From Rhodococcoides fascians NBRC 12155 = LMG 3623 (lineage in GTDB: Bacteria > Actinomycetota > Actinomycetes > Mycobacteriales > Mycobacteriaceae): a DNA stretch of 64,000 nucleotides. This document shows, piece by piece, positions 19,370 through 29,247 of this stretch (position 1 is its first letter; the number at the start of each line of letters is the position of its first letter). The stretch covers positions 186,001 to 250,000 of the forward strand of contig NZ_BCWW01000001.1 in the NCBI RefSeq assembly GCF_001894785.1, given 5' to 3'. The translations under genes were made by a program, and so were the position numbers. The notes beneath the pieces were generated by a model. The model did not search any database. It saw only the letters and a list, made by a program, of their open reading frames with translations, and had not been told where the DNA came from.

Positions 19370-19987
19370 TCAGTTCCGTTCGACGTCGATCGGGTGGGAT
19401 GCCAACAGCGCCAACGGCATCGGCTGACGACGCAGCACCTGCGCCCACAGGTCGACGCGCGGCGGACCGATCACGTCGGAAGCCAAGGCCGACAACACGA
19501 TCCAGTCTTCTCGGTCCAGTTCACCTTCGAGCTGCCCGAACGTCCACCCCGAGTACCCGGCGAAGATGCGCACACCCTCCACGTACGGCGCGATGTCTGC
19601 GGGGTCGGAATCCAGATCGACCATCACCACCCGGCCGTCGACTCGGCGCAGACCGGCGACCCCGTCGATCGACGCGCCGGTGCGCAGCGTGGCCAGACAC
19701 AGTGCCGAATCACGCTTGACCGGACCACCGACGTACAGGGCCCGCGGCTTCGCGGCGAGCTCGGACCAATCGGGCAGCACGTTCTGCACCGCGGTCTCAC
19801 TGGGGCGATTGATCACGACGCCGAGACTGCCCGCGTCGTTGTGTTCGATGATGTAGATAACGGTGCGCCGAAACGTGGGCTCCACGAGTTCGATGGACGA
19901 CACCAGCAGACTGCCGGGACGAACATCGTGCAGTGCCGACGCCGTCCGGTCCTCGGGTTCCTCCGCATGCGCTGCCACATCAGCCAT
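19370..19987 (-). CDS. YqgE/AlgH family protein (UPF0301)
   Basis: A 205-residue protein of the widespread YqgE/AlgH family. Its signatures are GSLLVSSIELVEPTFRRTVIYIIEHNDAGSLGVVINRPSE (about residues 25-64), YVGGPVKRDSALCL and IFAGYSGWTFGQLEGEL. No enzymatic function is settled, although genetic links to alginate regulation were reported in Pseudomonas. I chose ATG at 19987; the frame runs 12 codons further but without support. It converges on gadB, and the TetR gene ends 54 bp upstream of its start. Confidence 0.88.
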   Translation of the reverse strand: MADVAAHAEEPEDRTASALHDVRPGSLLVSSIELVEPTFRRTVIYIIEHNDAGSLGVVINRPSETAVQNVLPDWSELAAKPRALYVGGPVKRDSALCLATLRTGASIDGVAGLRRVDGRVVMVDLDSDPADIAPYVEGVRIFAGYSGWTFGQLEGELDREDWIVLSALASDVIGPPRVDLWAQVLRRQPMPLALLASHPIDVERN

Positions 19988-20041
19988 TGTGGCACCGCAC
20001 ACCGCCGGATGTGGCACAAGCACGACGGCCAGTCCTCGGTC

Positions 20042-20731
20042 CTACTCGAGCCCGGCAATCTTCGTCAGAATCCCCAACTGGAACTCGAACAACGCGTCCC
20101 GGTCAGCGAACGTCGTCGCGCCGTACTGATCGAACACGTCGAAGTTGATCGCACCGAACAGTGACGCCCACACCATCACGCCCAATGCGATGAGCTCGTC
20201 GGGCAGGTCCATGTCCATCTGGGCGCGGATGTCCTCGAAACTTGCGTGCAGCGACGCCAACTCGGTGGGTGCCGATTCGATGTCCGGGCGACGGATGTCC
20301 CAGGCCGACTGCAGGACTGCTACCAATGTGGTGATCACCCGAGTCCCCGGGCCGGTGGTCTGTTCGGCGGGCGCGTGGTAACCGGGTACGGGGCTGCCGA
20401 AGAGCAGCGCGTACCGGGCCGGCTCTCGCAGTCCCCATCGACGCACCGCCCGGCTCAACGCCCGGAATTCGTCGGCGGGGCCGTCCGCTGCGTCGACAGC
20501 CGCGTCGACTTCGTCGCCCAGCTCGGAATACGCGTCGACGACGAGCAACGTCAGTAGTTCGTCCCGGCTCGAGACGTAGCGATAGACCGCCGAGGAGACG
20601 ACGCCCAGATCTCGGGCGACCGCGCGAAGCGACAGGGCAGCAGCACCGTCTGCGGCCAGGTGCTCGCGTCCGATGCGGGTGATGTCGCTCAGAGTCTGGG
20701 CGCGGGCTCGGGTACGCGGAGTGCTCGCCAT
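20042..20731 (-). CDS. TetR-family repressor
   Basis: A 229-residue TetR protein. The N-terminal HTH (about residues 15-62) contains AALSLRAVARDLGVVSSAVYRYVSSRDELLTLLV, described here by key parts SLRAVARDLG and AVYRYVSSRDEL. The C-terminal ligand and dimer domain has the WG/FG-type pattern seen in TetR_C_33-like proteins. The promoter box TACAGT (20739-20744 on the minus strand) ends seven bases before the ATG, so the transcript is probably leaderless. The -35 zone coincides with the palindrome at 20762-20774. It diverges from the epimerase gene, its likely target along with itself. Confidence 0.9.
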   Translation of the reverse strand: MASTPRTRARAQTLSDITRIGREHLAADGAAALSLRAVARDLGVVSSAVYRYVSSRDELLTLLVVDAYSELGDEVDAAVDAADGPADEFRALSRAVRRWGLREPARYALLFGSPVPGYHAPAEQTTGPGTRVITTLVAVLQSAWDIRRPDIESAPTELASLHASFEDIRAQMDMDLPDELIALGVMVWASLFGAINFDVFDQYGATTFADRDALFEFQLGILTKIAGLE

Positions 20732-20761
20732 GCTCGCTACTGTAACTGCCGCTCTTTTCCG

Positions 20762-20774
20762 AGAGCAATGCTCT
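20762..20774. promoter_or_regulatory. TetR operator candidate 1
   Basis: The palindrome AGAGCAATGCTCT overlaps the expected -35 region of the tetR gene. It shares the core GAGAGCnnnGCTCT with the second site 51 bp away. Confidence 0.6.
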
Positions 20775-20812
20775 TGCTTTTCTCCGAGCAGAGGTGCACA
20801 CTCGACACATCA

Positions 20813-20827
20813 GAGAGCACCGCTCTC
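20813..20827. promoter_or_regulatory. TetR operator candidate 2
   Basis: The palindrome GAGAGCACCGCTCTC lies 21 bp before the epimerase ATG. Two near-identical palindromes in one divergent promoter region are the usual arrangement for a TetR repressor controlling itself and its neighbour. Confidence 0.62.
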
Positions 20828-20848
20828 GTTTACCGAAACGGAGTAGCC

Positions 20849-21781
20849 ATGTCAGAACTTCACGTCGTCACCGGTGCCGGACCCGTCGGCTGGACGATCG
20901 CCGAACAGCTTGCCGCGCAGGGACATACGGTGCGGATCCTCACTCGATCCGGAAGCGGGCCACAGCATCCGAACATCGAACGGCGATCGGTCGACGTCGA
21001 GTCCGACGACCTCCGAGCGCACGTCGACGGAGCAACCGCCATCTATCACTGCACCCACGCCGCCTACGAGAACACGGTGTGGCGCGACAAGCTCGAGGCG
21101 ATGGAACGACGTGTGCTCGACGCGGCCGCGGGCACGGTCGTCGTGTTCCCCGAAAGTCTCTACGCCTACGGCCGGATCGACGGGCCCATTCGCGAGGACT
21201 CGCCCAGAAATGCCACGTTCCGAAAGCTGGGTGTGCGCACCGAACTCCTGGCCGCACGCGACGCTCACTCGACCCCCACCGTCAGCATCGCGGCATCCGA
21301 CTTCTACGGCCCACGGGTGCTCGTCTCGCACATGGGAGAACGTGTGGTCGCCAATGTGCTCGCCGGTAAGACCATTCGGGTGATCGGGGCCGCGAACCTA
21401 CCCCATTCCTTCACGTACGTGCCGGATTTCGCAGCCGCGATGATCGTCGCAGCCGCACGACCGTCCACGTGGAACACCGTCCTGCATGCACCGACCGCCC
21501 CCGCGGTGACTCAGCGGGAGATGATCGAGATGTACTCCGCTGCAGCGGACTTGCCGACTCCGAAGATCGGTGCCGTGCCGGCTTGGGTCATGCGAGCACT
21601 GGGGCTCGTTTCCGGTCCGATGAAAGAGCTGGGGGACACCCTGTACCAATTCCGCTACCCCTACATCCTCGATTCGAGCCACAGCGAGCGCGTTCTCGGC
21701 CTCGAGCCCACCCCTCTCGCCGACGGCACGGCCGCCACGATCGCATGGTGGAAGGCAGACAAGCCCGCCGTATCGGTGTGA
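20849..21781 (+). CDS. NAD-dependent epimerase/dehydratase family protein
   Basis: A 310-residue extended-SDR protein. The Rossmann start is VVTGAGPVGWTIAEQLAAQGH (Gly pattern GxGxxG at residues 9-14). The catalytic YxxxK is not standard: ESLYAYGRIDGP appears where sugar epimerases carry Tyr. This resembles actinobacterial NmrA/epimerase-like proteins of unknown substrate. ATG at 20849 has an ACGGAG SD. The two GAGAGC palindromes upstream and the divergent TetR gene indicate repression relieved by an unknown inducer. Confidence 0.82.
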   Translation: MSELHVVTGAGPVGWTIAEQLAAQGHTVRILTRSGSGPQHPNIERRSVDVESDDLRAHVDGATAIYHCTHAAYENTVWRDKLEAMERRVLDAAAGTVVVFPESLYAYGRIDGPIREDSPRNATFRKLGVRTELLAARDAHSTPTVSIAASDFYGPRVLVSHMGERVVANVLAGKTIRVIGAANLPHSFTYVPDFAAAMIVAAARPSTWNTVLHAPTAPAVTQREMIEMYSAAADLPTPKIGAVPAWVMRALGLVSGPMKELGDTLYQFRYPYILDSSHSERVLGLEPTPLADGTAATIAWWKADKPAVSV

Positions 21782-21805
21782 CCGACGCGGGATAGAGTCC
21801 CGTCG

Positions 21806-23092
21806 GTGAACGACGCCTCCTTTCGTACCCGCCTACGTGAGTCCCCGGGCGTCGGCAAGCTCACCACTGTTCGTTTCGCCGGCCAGTTCGGTGATGGATT
21901 GTTCCAAGCCGCATTGAGCGGTGCCATCCTGTTCAATCCCGAACGCGCCACCAACCCCGCCGAGATCGCCGCCGGTTTCGCTGTTCTGCTCGTGCCCTAC
22001 TCGTTGGTGGGCCCGTTCGCAGGTGCGCTGTTGGACCGCTGGGATCGTCGATCGGTTCTGTTGTGGGCCAATATCGTTCGCATCGTTCTCATCACCGCTA
22101 CCGCCGGGCTTCTGTGTGCCGGGGTCGACGCCACGCCGCTGCTGCTGTTGGCTCTGGCCACCGTGGGGCTCAGTCGGTTCGTCCTGGCGGGCGCGTCGGC
22201 ATCCTTGCCGCATGTGGTGCGGCAATCGTGGCTGGTGCCGATGAACTCGGTGCTGGCCACCGTCGGCTCCGGTTTCGCGGCGGCCGGTGCGGGACTGGCG
22301 GTCGCAGTGATCGGTGCCGTCGGAGCGGGGGATGTCGGTTCGGGTGTAGCCGTGGGGCTGGCCGCGACCGGCTCGGTGGTCGGTGCTGTTGCGGCCGGAC
22401 GGTTCGCGCCGCGGTCTCTCGGTCCCGATACGGACGATCGGCCCGGCAACCCGCTGAAAGATGTTGCCGCCGGCCTGAAATCGGGTGCCCTGGCGGTGTG
22501 GCGGTCCCCGGGCGTGACCACCGCGATGATCGGCATCGGGGCACACCGCATCGTGTTCGGCATCAACACCCTCATCATGGTGCTGGTGCTGCGGGAGAGC
22601 ACGCAGAGTTCCCTGCCCGGCGGCCTCGCCGGCTTCGGCATTGCCGTCGGAGCAACGGCCACCGGAATGTTCCTCGCCGCCGTCATCGCCCCGTTCGCCG
22701 TCCCGCGGTTCGGCCGCACCCGCACCATCGCCACGGCCCTCGTCCTGGCCATCGCCGCTCAGGTCGGTGCCGTCTCCGGCCTCACCCAGACCAGTCTGCT
22801 GCTCGGCGCATTTCTCCTCGGCATCGCCGGGCAGACCGTCAAACTCAGTGGGGACGCGGCCATGCAGATCGAGATCGACGACGCGCATCGCGGACGAGTC
22901 TTCGCGTTGCAGGACACCGTGTTCAACGTCGCGTTCGTCGGCGCCCTCGCCGCGGCCGCATTCGCCGTCGGACCCGACGCCACGGAGCTGAGCCAGGATC
23001 CCACTGCGCACGCGCTGGTGTTCGTCGGAGCAGGGATCTACGCCGTCGGCTTCGTCGCAGCGATACTCAACACGAGGCGCGCACCGCGCTGA
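21806..23092 (+). CDS. MFS transporter
   Basis: A 428-residue major facilitator protein with about 12 hydrophobic helices. The loop 2-3 motif reads GALLDRWDRRSVLL near residue 74. ALVLAIAAQVGAVSGLTQTSLLLGAF and ISVDAMQIEIDDAHRGRVFALQDT-like text near the end (QIEIDDAHRGRVFALQDT) resemble drug-export MFS_3/enterobactin-exporter-type proteins. The start is GTG at 21806, with TAGAGT seven bases upstream and no SD, so it is probably leaderless. It follows the epimerase gene by 24 bp. Substrate is unknown. Confidence 0.85.
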   Translation: MNDASFRTRLRESPGVGKLTTVRFAGQFGDGLFQAALSGAILFNPERATNPAEIAAGFAVLLVPYSLVGPFAGALLDRWDRRSVLLWANIVRIVLITATAGLLCAGVDATPLLLLALATVGLSRFVLAGASASLPHVVRQSWLVPMNSVLATVGSGFAAAGAGLAVAVIGAVGAGDVGSGVAVGLAATGSVVGAVAAGRFAPRSLGPDTDDRPGNPLKDVAAGLKSGALAVWRSPGVTTAMIGIGAHRIVFGINTLIMVLVLRESTQSSLPGGLAGFGIAVGATATGMFLAAVIAPFAVPRFGRTRTIATALVLAIAAQVGAVSGLTQTSLLLGAFLLGIAGQTVKLSGDAAMQIEIDDAHRGRVFALQDTVFNVAFVGALAAAAFAVGPDATELSQDPTAHALVFVGAGIYAVGFVAAILNTRRAPR

Positions 23093-23151
23093 CGTGGTGT
23101 ATCTTGCCGTATCGGACCGCTAGGTTTCGTCGGACAACACGGGGGCACCGC

Positions 23152-24648
23152 ATGCATGGCCGCACGACGTCGCTCGGCTGCATCATCGCGGTTGCCGCAG
23201 GTACAGCCGTTCTTGCCGCACCCCCCGCGTACGCGGCGCCGCCACCGCCGGTGAATTCCTGTGGAGAAACCGGATTCGACCCCAAGGACTACCAACCAGA
23301 GCCCATCGGGGCCGGCAATCCGCCGCAGCTGCCGCCGTTGCCGGATCGTGTGGTGATCCCCGTGCCGTATCCGTCGATCGAACTCGTGCCGGTGCCCGAC
23401 CCGCCGCCGAACAACACCCGTGTCCAGGCGGAACCGTCGACCGACCCGTGCGCGGACCCCTGCCCCGACCTCACCGACGCCACGGAGTCGCCCACCACCG
23501 GCTCTGCAGACCATCTGCCGTTCCCTCGCATCGAGATCGACCCGCAACCCGAGACCATTCCCATCCCGATTCCCGGCCCCGGTGGAACTCCGGGAACCCC
23601 GCCGCCGGCACCCGCCGTGACCGCGGCGGAGTCCGGGCCGACGACGGTACCGCCGGTGGCACCGGCCGTCGGACACGTCGAGGTGGTCTCGCAGCTGACC
23701 GGACCGGGATCGGAGAACCGCACCGACAAGCGCTGGCAGGTCGACGGCACCGACCTCGGCATCATGTGGGAGAGCAAACCGGGCGAGGTCGCCGTCGTAT
23801 TCGGCGATTCCTTCGGCAGGGGTTGGGAATTCGGTGTGGTCGGCGGAGAGGATTGGCGGTCGAACGTACTGGGACTCAGCACCGACACCGACCTGTCCGA
23901 CGGTATGACCCTGGACTCGATGGTGCAGGATTCCCGCTGTCACGCAGCCGAATTACTACCCTCGCGCAAGATCAAGAATTGGGAGACCACCGTCATCCCC
24001 ACGTCCGGGTTCGCGATCGACGACCGGCAGTACATGTCGTACATGTCCATCCGGCGCTGGAGCACGATCCCCGGCATGTGGTGGACCAACTACGGCGGCA
24101 TCGCCTACTCGGACGACAACGGATCCACCTGGGTCAAGGACGAACATGCCAAGTGGGACAATGTCTTCGGGTTTTCCAAGTTCCAGGTTTCGACGATGGT
24201 CCCGGCGGGGGAGTACGTGTACATGTTCGGCACCGTCAACGGTCGCGCCGGACAGGTCGGCCTGGCACGCGTCCCGAAAGCGGACGTACTGAACAAGACC
24301 GCCTACCAGTACTGGGTGAACGGCACCTGGGCTCCCGTCGGATCGAACGAGGCCACCCCCATCGCCGACGGTATGGCCGGGGAACTGTCGGTCCATCACG
24401 ACGAGGCCCGAGACCTCTGGCAGATGACGTATCTGGATCCGTTACGCGGCGATATCGTTCTGCGCGAAGCGAATTCACCGCAGGGCCAGTGGACCGCCCC
24501 GAGCACCCTGATCGACACCGCCGAGTACCCCAAGACCTACGGCGGCTTCATTCATCCATGGTCCACGGCGAACGAGCTGTACTTCACCGTCTCGGAGTGG
24601 GACAGCTACAACGTCTATCTCGTCAAGGCCGAGCTTCGCTCGTCGTGA
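23152..24648 (+). CDS. Secreted DUF4185 protein, probable endo-D-arabinanase (GH183-like)
   Basis: A 498-residue exported protein. Residues 1-29 form a signal peptide ending AYA. Residues 30-185 are a Pro-rich low-complexity stretch with several Cys. Residues about 190-498 form the catalytic-type domain: GTDLGIMWESKPGEVAVVFGDSFG, GIAYSDDNGSTW, MVPAGEYVYMFGT and the end YLVKAEL fit DUF4185. DUF4185 proteins were recently shown in mycobacteria to be endo-D-arabinofuranases (family GH183) that cut arabinogalactan and lipoarabinomannan. Rhodococcus has such walls, so a wall-remodelling role is likely but inferred. The stop codon lies inside a dispersed repeat. Confidence 0.82.
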   Translation: MHGRTTSLGCIIAVAAGTAVLAAPPAYAAPPPPVNSCGETGFDPKDYQPEPIGAGNPPQLPPLPDRVVIPVPYPSIELVPVPDPPPNNTRVQAEPSTDPCADPCPDLTDATESPTTGSADHLPFPRIEIDPQPETIPIPIPGPGGTPGTPPPAPAVTAAESGPTTVPPVAPAVGHVEVVSQLTGPGSENRTDKRWQVDGTDLGIMWESKPGEVAVVFGDSFGRGWEFGVVGGEDWRSNVLGLSTDTDLSDGMTLDSMVQDSRCHAAELLPSRKIKNWETTVIPTSGFAIDDRQYMSYMSIRRWSTIPGMWWTNYGGIAYSDDNGSTWVKDEHAKWDNVFGFSKFQVSTMVPAGEYVYMFGTVNGRAGQVGLARVPKADVLNKTAYQYWVNGTWAPVGSNEATPIADGMAGELSVHHDEARDLWQMTYLDPLRGDIVLREANSPQGQWTAPSTLIDTAEYPKTYGGFIHPWSTANELYFTVSEWDSYNVYLVKAELRSS

Positions 24649-24690
24649 GTGGAAACTCGTAGTGGGCTACGAAGTTCCGCGCACGTGCGC
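24644..24690 (+). repeat. Dispersed hairpin-like repeat, copy 3
   Basis: It begins CGTGAGTGGAAACTCGTAG, passes through GGCTACGAAGTTCC and ends in the 16-bp palindrome CCGCGCACGTGCGCGG (24676-24691). The first TGA of the repeat is the stop codon of the DUF4185 gene. It lies between convergent genes. Confidence 0.78.
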
Positions 24691-24698
24691 GGGACGCG

Positions 24699-26165
24699 CT
24701 ACTGCGTCGGCCACCACTCGAGCAGCGCCGCTTCGGCGTCCTCACGTGAGAGTGGTCCCCGATCGAGGCGCAGTTCCTTCAGGTATTTCCACGCCTTGCC
24801 CACGTCGGGACCGGCGGGGATACCGAGCAGCTCCATGATCGCGTTGCCGTCGAGGTCGGGACGAACCCGCGCCAGGTCCTCCTGCTCGGCGATGCGGGCG
24901 ATGCGCTCTTCGAGATCGTCGTAAGTGGCTTGCAGGGCAGCCGCTCGACGCTTGTTCCTGGTGGTCGAATCGGCTCGAACCAGCTTGTGCAGCTTGGGCA
25001 GTAGCTCGCCGGCATCGGTGGCGTAGCGACGCACCGCCGAGTCGGTCCACTGACCCTTGCCGTACCCGTGGAATCGCAGATGCAGGAACACCAGATGCGA
25101 GACGTCCTCGATCATCTTCTTCGAGTACTTCAACGCGCGCATACGCTTTCGCACCATCTTGGCCCCGACGACCTCATGGTGGTGAAAGCTGACGCCGCCG
25201 CCGGGCTCGTTACGTTTGGTATCGGGCTTGCCGATGTCGTGCAGCAGTGCGGCCCAACGCAATACGAGATCGGGGTCGCCGTCCTCGAGGTCGATGGCCT
25301 GCTTCAGAACGGTCAACGAATGCCAGTACACGTCCTTGTGCTGATGATGCTCGTCGATTTCGAGCTTCATGTTCGGCACCTCGGGAATGATGCGCTGAGC
25401 CAGACCGGTCTCGCACATCACGTCGATGCCCTCGATCGGGTGGGCACCGAGAATCAGCTTGTCCAGCTCCACCTGAATGCGCTCGGCGGTGATGCGGTCG
25501 ATCTGATCGGCCATGTCGACGATGGCGCTGTGCACCCGCGGCAGCAACGAGAAACCGAGTTGCGACACGAAACGAGCCGCGCGCAGCATCCGCAGCGGAT
25601 CGTCACCGAACGACGTTTCCGGTGCCGACGGGGTATCGAGAACGCCCTCGAGCAACGCGTCCATGCCGCCGAGCGGATCGACGAACTCCTGCACGCCGTC
25701 CGCACCCAACCGCACGGCCATGGCGTTGACGGTGAAATCGCGTCGAACGAGATCTTCTTCGAGGCTGCTGCCGTACTGCACCTCGGGGTTACGCGAGACC
25801 TGGTCGTACGAATCGGTGCGGAACGTCGTGATCTCGATCTGCTGGCCGTCCTTGGCCGCACTGATCGTTCCGAACGCGATGCCCGTATCCCACTGATGGT
25901 CCGCCCACCCGGACAGCAGCGTCTGAACGACCTCCGGCCTGGCGTCGGTGGTGAAATCCAGATCGGTTCCCAAACGACCGAGAACCGCGTCCCGAACGGA
26001 CCCACCGACGAGGTAGAGCTCGTGGCCCGCGGCGGCGAACAACGCGCCCAGCGGGGTCAATACCGGCGCGAGTTCACGCAACGTCACCGCAGCTGCAGCC
26101 AGCAACCTTTCCCGGCGCGCATCGGCGTGCTCGGGGGAAACGGAAGACAGGGACTGATCGGCCAC
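24699..26165 (-). CDS. pcnA: CCA tRNA nucleotidyltransferase
   Basis: A 488-residue class II nucleotidyltransferase that adds or repairs the 3' CCA of tRNAs. The catalytic pattern is [22 protein letters not shown] near residue 52, followed by [12 protein letters not shown] and the ERIQVELDK helix. An HD domain lies near residue 305 ([11 protein letters not shown]). I chose GTG at 26165, beginning [21 protein letters not shown], because the longer frame to 26252 reaches into the divergent promoter. The gene position next to mutT4 and murJ is conserved in Mycobacteriales. The symbol follows mycobacterial usage. Confidence 0.95.
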   Translation of the reverse strand: MADQSLSSVSPEHADARRERLLAAAAVTLRELAPVLTPLGALFAAAGHELYLVGGSVRDAVLGRLGTDLDFTTDARPEVVQTLLSGWADHQWDTGIAFGTISAAKDGQQIEITTFRTDSYDQVSRNPEVQYGSSLEEDLVRRDFTVNAMAVRLGADGVQEFVDPLGGMDALLEGVLDTPSAPETSFGDDPLRMLRAARFVSQLGFSLLPRVHSAIVDMADQIDRITAERIQVELDKLILGAHPIEGIDVMCETGLAQRIIPEVPNMKLEIDEHHQHKDVYWHSLTVLKQAIDLEDGDPDLVLRWAALLHDIGKPDTKRNEPGGGVSFHHHEVVGAKMVRKRMRALKYSKKMIEDVSHLVFLHLRFHGYGKGQWTDSAVRRYATDAGELLPKLHKLVRADSTTRNKRRAAALQATYDDLEERIARIAEQEDLARVRPDLDGNAIMELLGIPAGPDVGKAWKYLKELRLDRGPLSREDAEAALLEWWPTQ

Positions 26166-26266
26166 GGTGGAAGAGCCTACTGGCGCAGTACCGACCGGAT
26201 CGTCTCGGCCATCGGCCACGGTGCGGCAAGCCGGGGCGGGGCGCCGAGGCAACTAGTATGGATCGG

Positions 26267-26842
26267 GTGTCTGCTGCCGAACGTGCGAACAGGAGCCGCC
26301 GCAACCCGCGGCGGCGTCAAGCACGCGCCGACACCGAAGCACCCAAGCTGCGGACCGTCCGAGAAACCTCTGCCGGAGGCCTGGTGGTCGACGGCCTCGA
26401 CGGCCCGCCTGCCACCCGCTGCGCAGCCCTGATCGGCCGCACCGACCGGCGCGGACGCCTGCTCTGGTCCCTGCCCAAAGGACACATCGAGCAGGGCGAA
26501 ACCGCCGAGCAGACGGCCATGCGCGAGGTCGCCGAGGAGACCGGCATCCGCGGCACCGTGCTGGCGTCGCTGGGAAGCATCGACTACTGGTTCGTCACCG
26601 AAGGCCGCCGAGTCCACAAGACCGTTCACCACTATCTCCTCCGCTTCCTGGGCGGTGAACTGTCCGACGAGGATCTCGAGGTCACCGAAGTCGCCTGGGT
26701 ACCGCTGAGCGAACTGCCGTCCCGACTCGCCTACGCCGACGAACGCAAACTCGCCGCCATCGCCACCCGACTCATCGAGGACATGAACGGCGAGCAGACA
26801 ACCGGCGGCGACACGAACGCACCCACGCCCGGCGGGAAGTGA
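26267..26842 (+). CDS. mutT4: MutT4-type Nudix hydrolase
   Basis: A 191-residue Nudix enzyme that hydrolyses nucleoside diphosphate-linked compounds. The Nudix box [23 protein letters not shown] is complete (about residues 73-95). [22 protein letters not shown] matches mycobacterial MutT4. I preferred GTG at 26267 over the ATG at 26258 because TAGTAT lies seven bases before the GTG, it includes the ATG bases, and [12 protein letters not shown] then resembles the start of the M. tuberculosis protein. The basic, Arg-rich first 25 residues are typical. The stop overlaps the next gene by 4 bp. Confidence 0.9.
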   Translation: MSAAERANRSRRNPRRRQARADTEAPKLRTVRETSAGGLVVDGLDGPPATRCAALIGRTDRRGRLLWSLPKGHIEQGETAEQTAMREVAEETGIRGTVLASLGSIDYWFVTEGRRVHKTVHHYLLRFLGGELSDEDLEVTEVAWVPLSELPSRLAYADERKLAAIATRLIEDMNGEQTTGGDTNAPTPGGK

Positions 26843-29247
26843 TCGTGCGGGCCCGGAAGGTCGCTGCCGCCGCATTGACCTCGTTTTTCCTCGCTGCAGC
26901 GCCGGCCGTCGGCACCGCAGCACTGGGACCCCAACAGCTCCCTACTGCCGCGGCGCAGCCAGATTCCGCCGGAGACACCAGCGGTACGACCAGCGCCGTT
27001 CCCGATACCCCGATGACGCAGTCCGGCGATCCGTTCCTGACGCTGAGCATCGACACGGTCGCCCCCTCGACGGTCACCACCAGCAGCGATCCGTTCGTCA
27101 CGGTTCGCGCGACAGTGAAGAACACCGGCGATCGACGCGTCGACGACGTCAGCGTTCGCCTACAGGGTGCGGCGGCCATCGACACGACGTCCGGTCTGCG
27201 GACCTCGCTCACCCTCGACCAGGAAAGGTTCGACCGCGTCGGGACTTTCGTCACGGTCGCGGAGTCGCTGGAAAAGGACCAGAGCCGCCAGTTCGATCTG
27301 TCGATGCAGCTACGAAGCAGCACCGAGCCCTCCCTCGGGATCGACGCTCCCGGTGTCTACCCCCTGCTTCTCAACGTCAACGGAACCCCCGAATACGGCG
27401 GGACGGCTCGACTCGACGACGCCCGCTTCCTGCTACCCGTCGTGGGACTGCCGCGGAATCCCGGTCAGCTCGACCCCGCAGCGCCCGACGCGATGCCGCT
27501 ACCGCCCAACACCCGGAATCCCGTAGCGATGACGGTGTTGTGGCCACTCGCCGACATTCCCCGTCTCGCAGCCGGAATCCCCGGTTCCATCGACGATCGA
27601 GTGCGTTTGATCGACGACGACCTGGCGACCCAGCTCGCCGCTGGTGGTCGCCTCGATACCCTGCTCAAAGCCCTGGAATTCGCGACGCAGCCCGGTCTCG
27701 ATCCCGACGGCAAACTGGCGTCGAGCCTGTGTATCGGCATCGATCCCGACCTGCTGGTCACGGTCTCGAACATGACCCGCGGCTACCTCGTCGTCGACAA
27801 CCCGGCCGATCCGGCCAGCTCCGCGCGGGAGGGCTCCGGCAGCGGGGCCGCAGCCCAGTGGTTGACGCGGCTCGAGGCACTGGCGTCGAACACGTGCGTG
27901 ACGGCCCTACCGTTCGCTCAGGCCGACCTCGCCGCCGTCGCCGACATCGGTGATTCCTCGCTGCTCAGCAGTGCGGTCGCCGCCCCGGCCGACATCGTCG
28001 ACGGCATCCTCGGCATCAGCTCGGTACGCGGTTTCACCTGGAGTGCCACCGGCGGCGTCGACGCGGGCGCTGCCGACGCGCTGAGATCGTCGGGAACCGG
28101 GACCGTCCTCGTCGCCGACAACAGCATCAGCCCACCCACGTCGTCGCCGACGTCTCTGCTGGTGTCCACCGACACCGCGCCGACCGCCGCCGATCCGACC
28201 GGCACCTTGGCCGCCACCCACTACGACTCGGCGACCACCGCGGCACTGGCCGGCGTCGGGACGACCCCGTCGACCCCGGCCTTGACCCCGGCGAATCAAC
28301 GCTTCGACCTGGGCACCGACTCTCGCACCGCACGGCTGCAGGACGCCCTCGGCGCCATCAATTTCCACGCCCTCGTCGGTGCCGATCGACCCGGCCGCAC
28401 GGTGACCGTCGCACCGCCGCAGTACTGGACCGCGGGAGGAGACGAACCCTCGGCAATCCTGTCGACTGTGTCCTCGCTGTTGCGTTCGGGCCTGGCGACG
28501 CCTCGTCCGCTGCCCGGCCTGATCACCGAGCCTCCCACCGGAATCCCGGTGACCAGCATCGATGTGCCGACCGATCTCGATGCGTCCGCCATCGACACGG
28601 TGCGAACACAGAGCGCACGCGTGGACACCCTGGCGCAGTCGGTGGTCGAGGATCCCCAGTCCGCACTGACTCCGCGCCTGTACACCGCCCCGCTGCGAGA
28701 GGACATGCTCCGCGCCTTGTCGACCGCGGGTCGCGCCAGCGCCGAGGGCGAGGACGCCGCGGCCATGGCACGCACCCGTCTCACCGCGACCCGCGTCGGA
28801 CTCGACACCGTCTACGGATCGGTGACCGTGCTGGCCCCGGGCGGCGTCTACACACTGGCCTCCGAGCAGAGTCCGCTGCTGCTCGTGGCCCGCAACGACC
28901 TACCGGTGCCGGTCAACGTGCTCCTCCGAGTGGACGCGCCACCGGAGATGACGATCAGCGACGTCGGTGTGACTCAACTTCCGGCGCGCGGATCGCGAAC
29001 CATCACCGTGCCCGCCGAGGTGGACGACAAACGCAATCTGTCGGTCGACTTCTCCGTCACCACGCTCGACGGCACCCGGCTCGGCGAGGTATCGACGGTG
29101 TCGGTTCGATCGAACGCATACGGTCAAGCTCTCGCGATAATTACCGCCTGCGCCGGCGCGCTCCTACTGTTGCTTGCAGGCCGACGACTCTGGCACCGAT
29201 TCCGAGGACAACCCGACCCGGCCGACGAAGGGTACGAGAGACCATGA
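26839..29247 (+). CDS. DUF6049 secreted/membrane-anchored protein (Rv3909-type)
   Basis: An 802-residue protein with an N-terminal signal sequence (residues 5-40), a large extracellular region with beta-rich parts ([34 protein letters not shown] is Ig/NPCBM-like, residues about 65-100), and one C-terminal helix (about 762-783) followed by a short basic tail. It is orthologous by position and layout to M. tuberculosis Rv3909, whose function is unknown. The start is GTG at 26839 in a GTGA overlap with mutT4, and the stop overlaps murJ by 4 bp, so translation of the three genes is probably coupled. Its neighbour MurJ suggests a cell-envelope role. Confidence 0.85.
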   Translation: MIVRARKVAAAALTSFFLAAAPAVGTAALGPQQLPTAAAQPDSAGDTSGTTSAVPDTPMTQSGDPFLTLSIDTVAPSTVTTSSDPFVTVRATVKNTGDRRVDDVSVRLQGAAAIDTTSGLRTSLTLDQERFDRVGTFVTVAESLEKDQSRQFDLSMQLRSSTEPSLGIDAPGVYPLLLNVNGTPEYGGTARLDDARFLLPVVGLPRNPGQLDPAAPDAMPLPPNTRNPVAMTVLWPLADIPRLAAGIPGSIDDRVRLIDDDLATQLAAGGRLDTLLKALEFATQPGLDPDGKLASSLCIGIDPDLLVTVSNMTRGYLVVDNPADPASSAREGSGSGAAAQWLTRLEALASNTCVTALPFAQADLAAVADIGDSSLLSSAVAAPADIVDGILGISSVRGFTWSATGGVDAGAADALRSSGTGTVLVADNSISPPTSSPTSLLVSTDTAPTAADPTGTLAATHYDSATTAALAGVGTTPSTPALTPANQRFDLGTDSRTARLQDALGAINFHALVGADRPGRTVTVAPPQYWTAGGDEPSAILSTVSSLLRSGLATPRPLPGLITEPPTGIPVTSIDVPTDLDASAIDTVRTQSARVDTLAQSVVEDPQSALTPRLYTAPLREDMLRALSTAGRASAEGEDAAAMARTRLTATRVGLDTVYGSVTVLAPGGVYTLASEQSPLLLVARNDLPVPVNVLLRVDAPPEMTISDVGVTQLPARGSRTITVPAEVDDKRNLSVDFSVTTLDGTRLGEVSTVSVRSNAYGQALAIITACAGALLLLLAGRRLWHRFRGQPDPADEGYERP

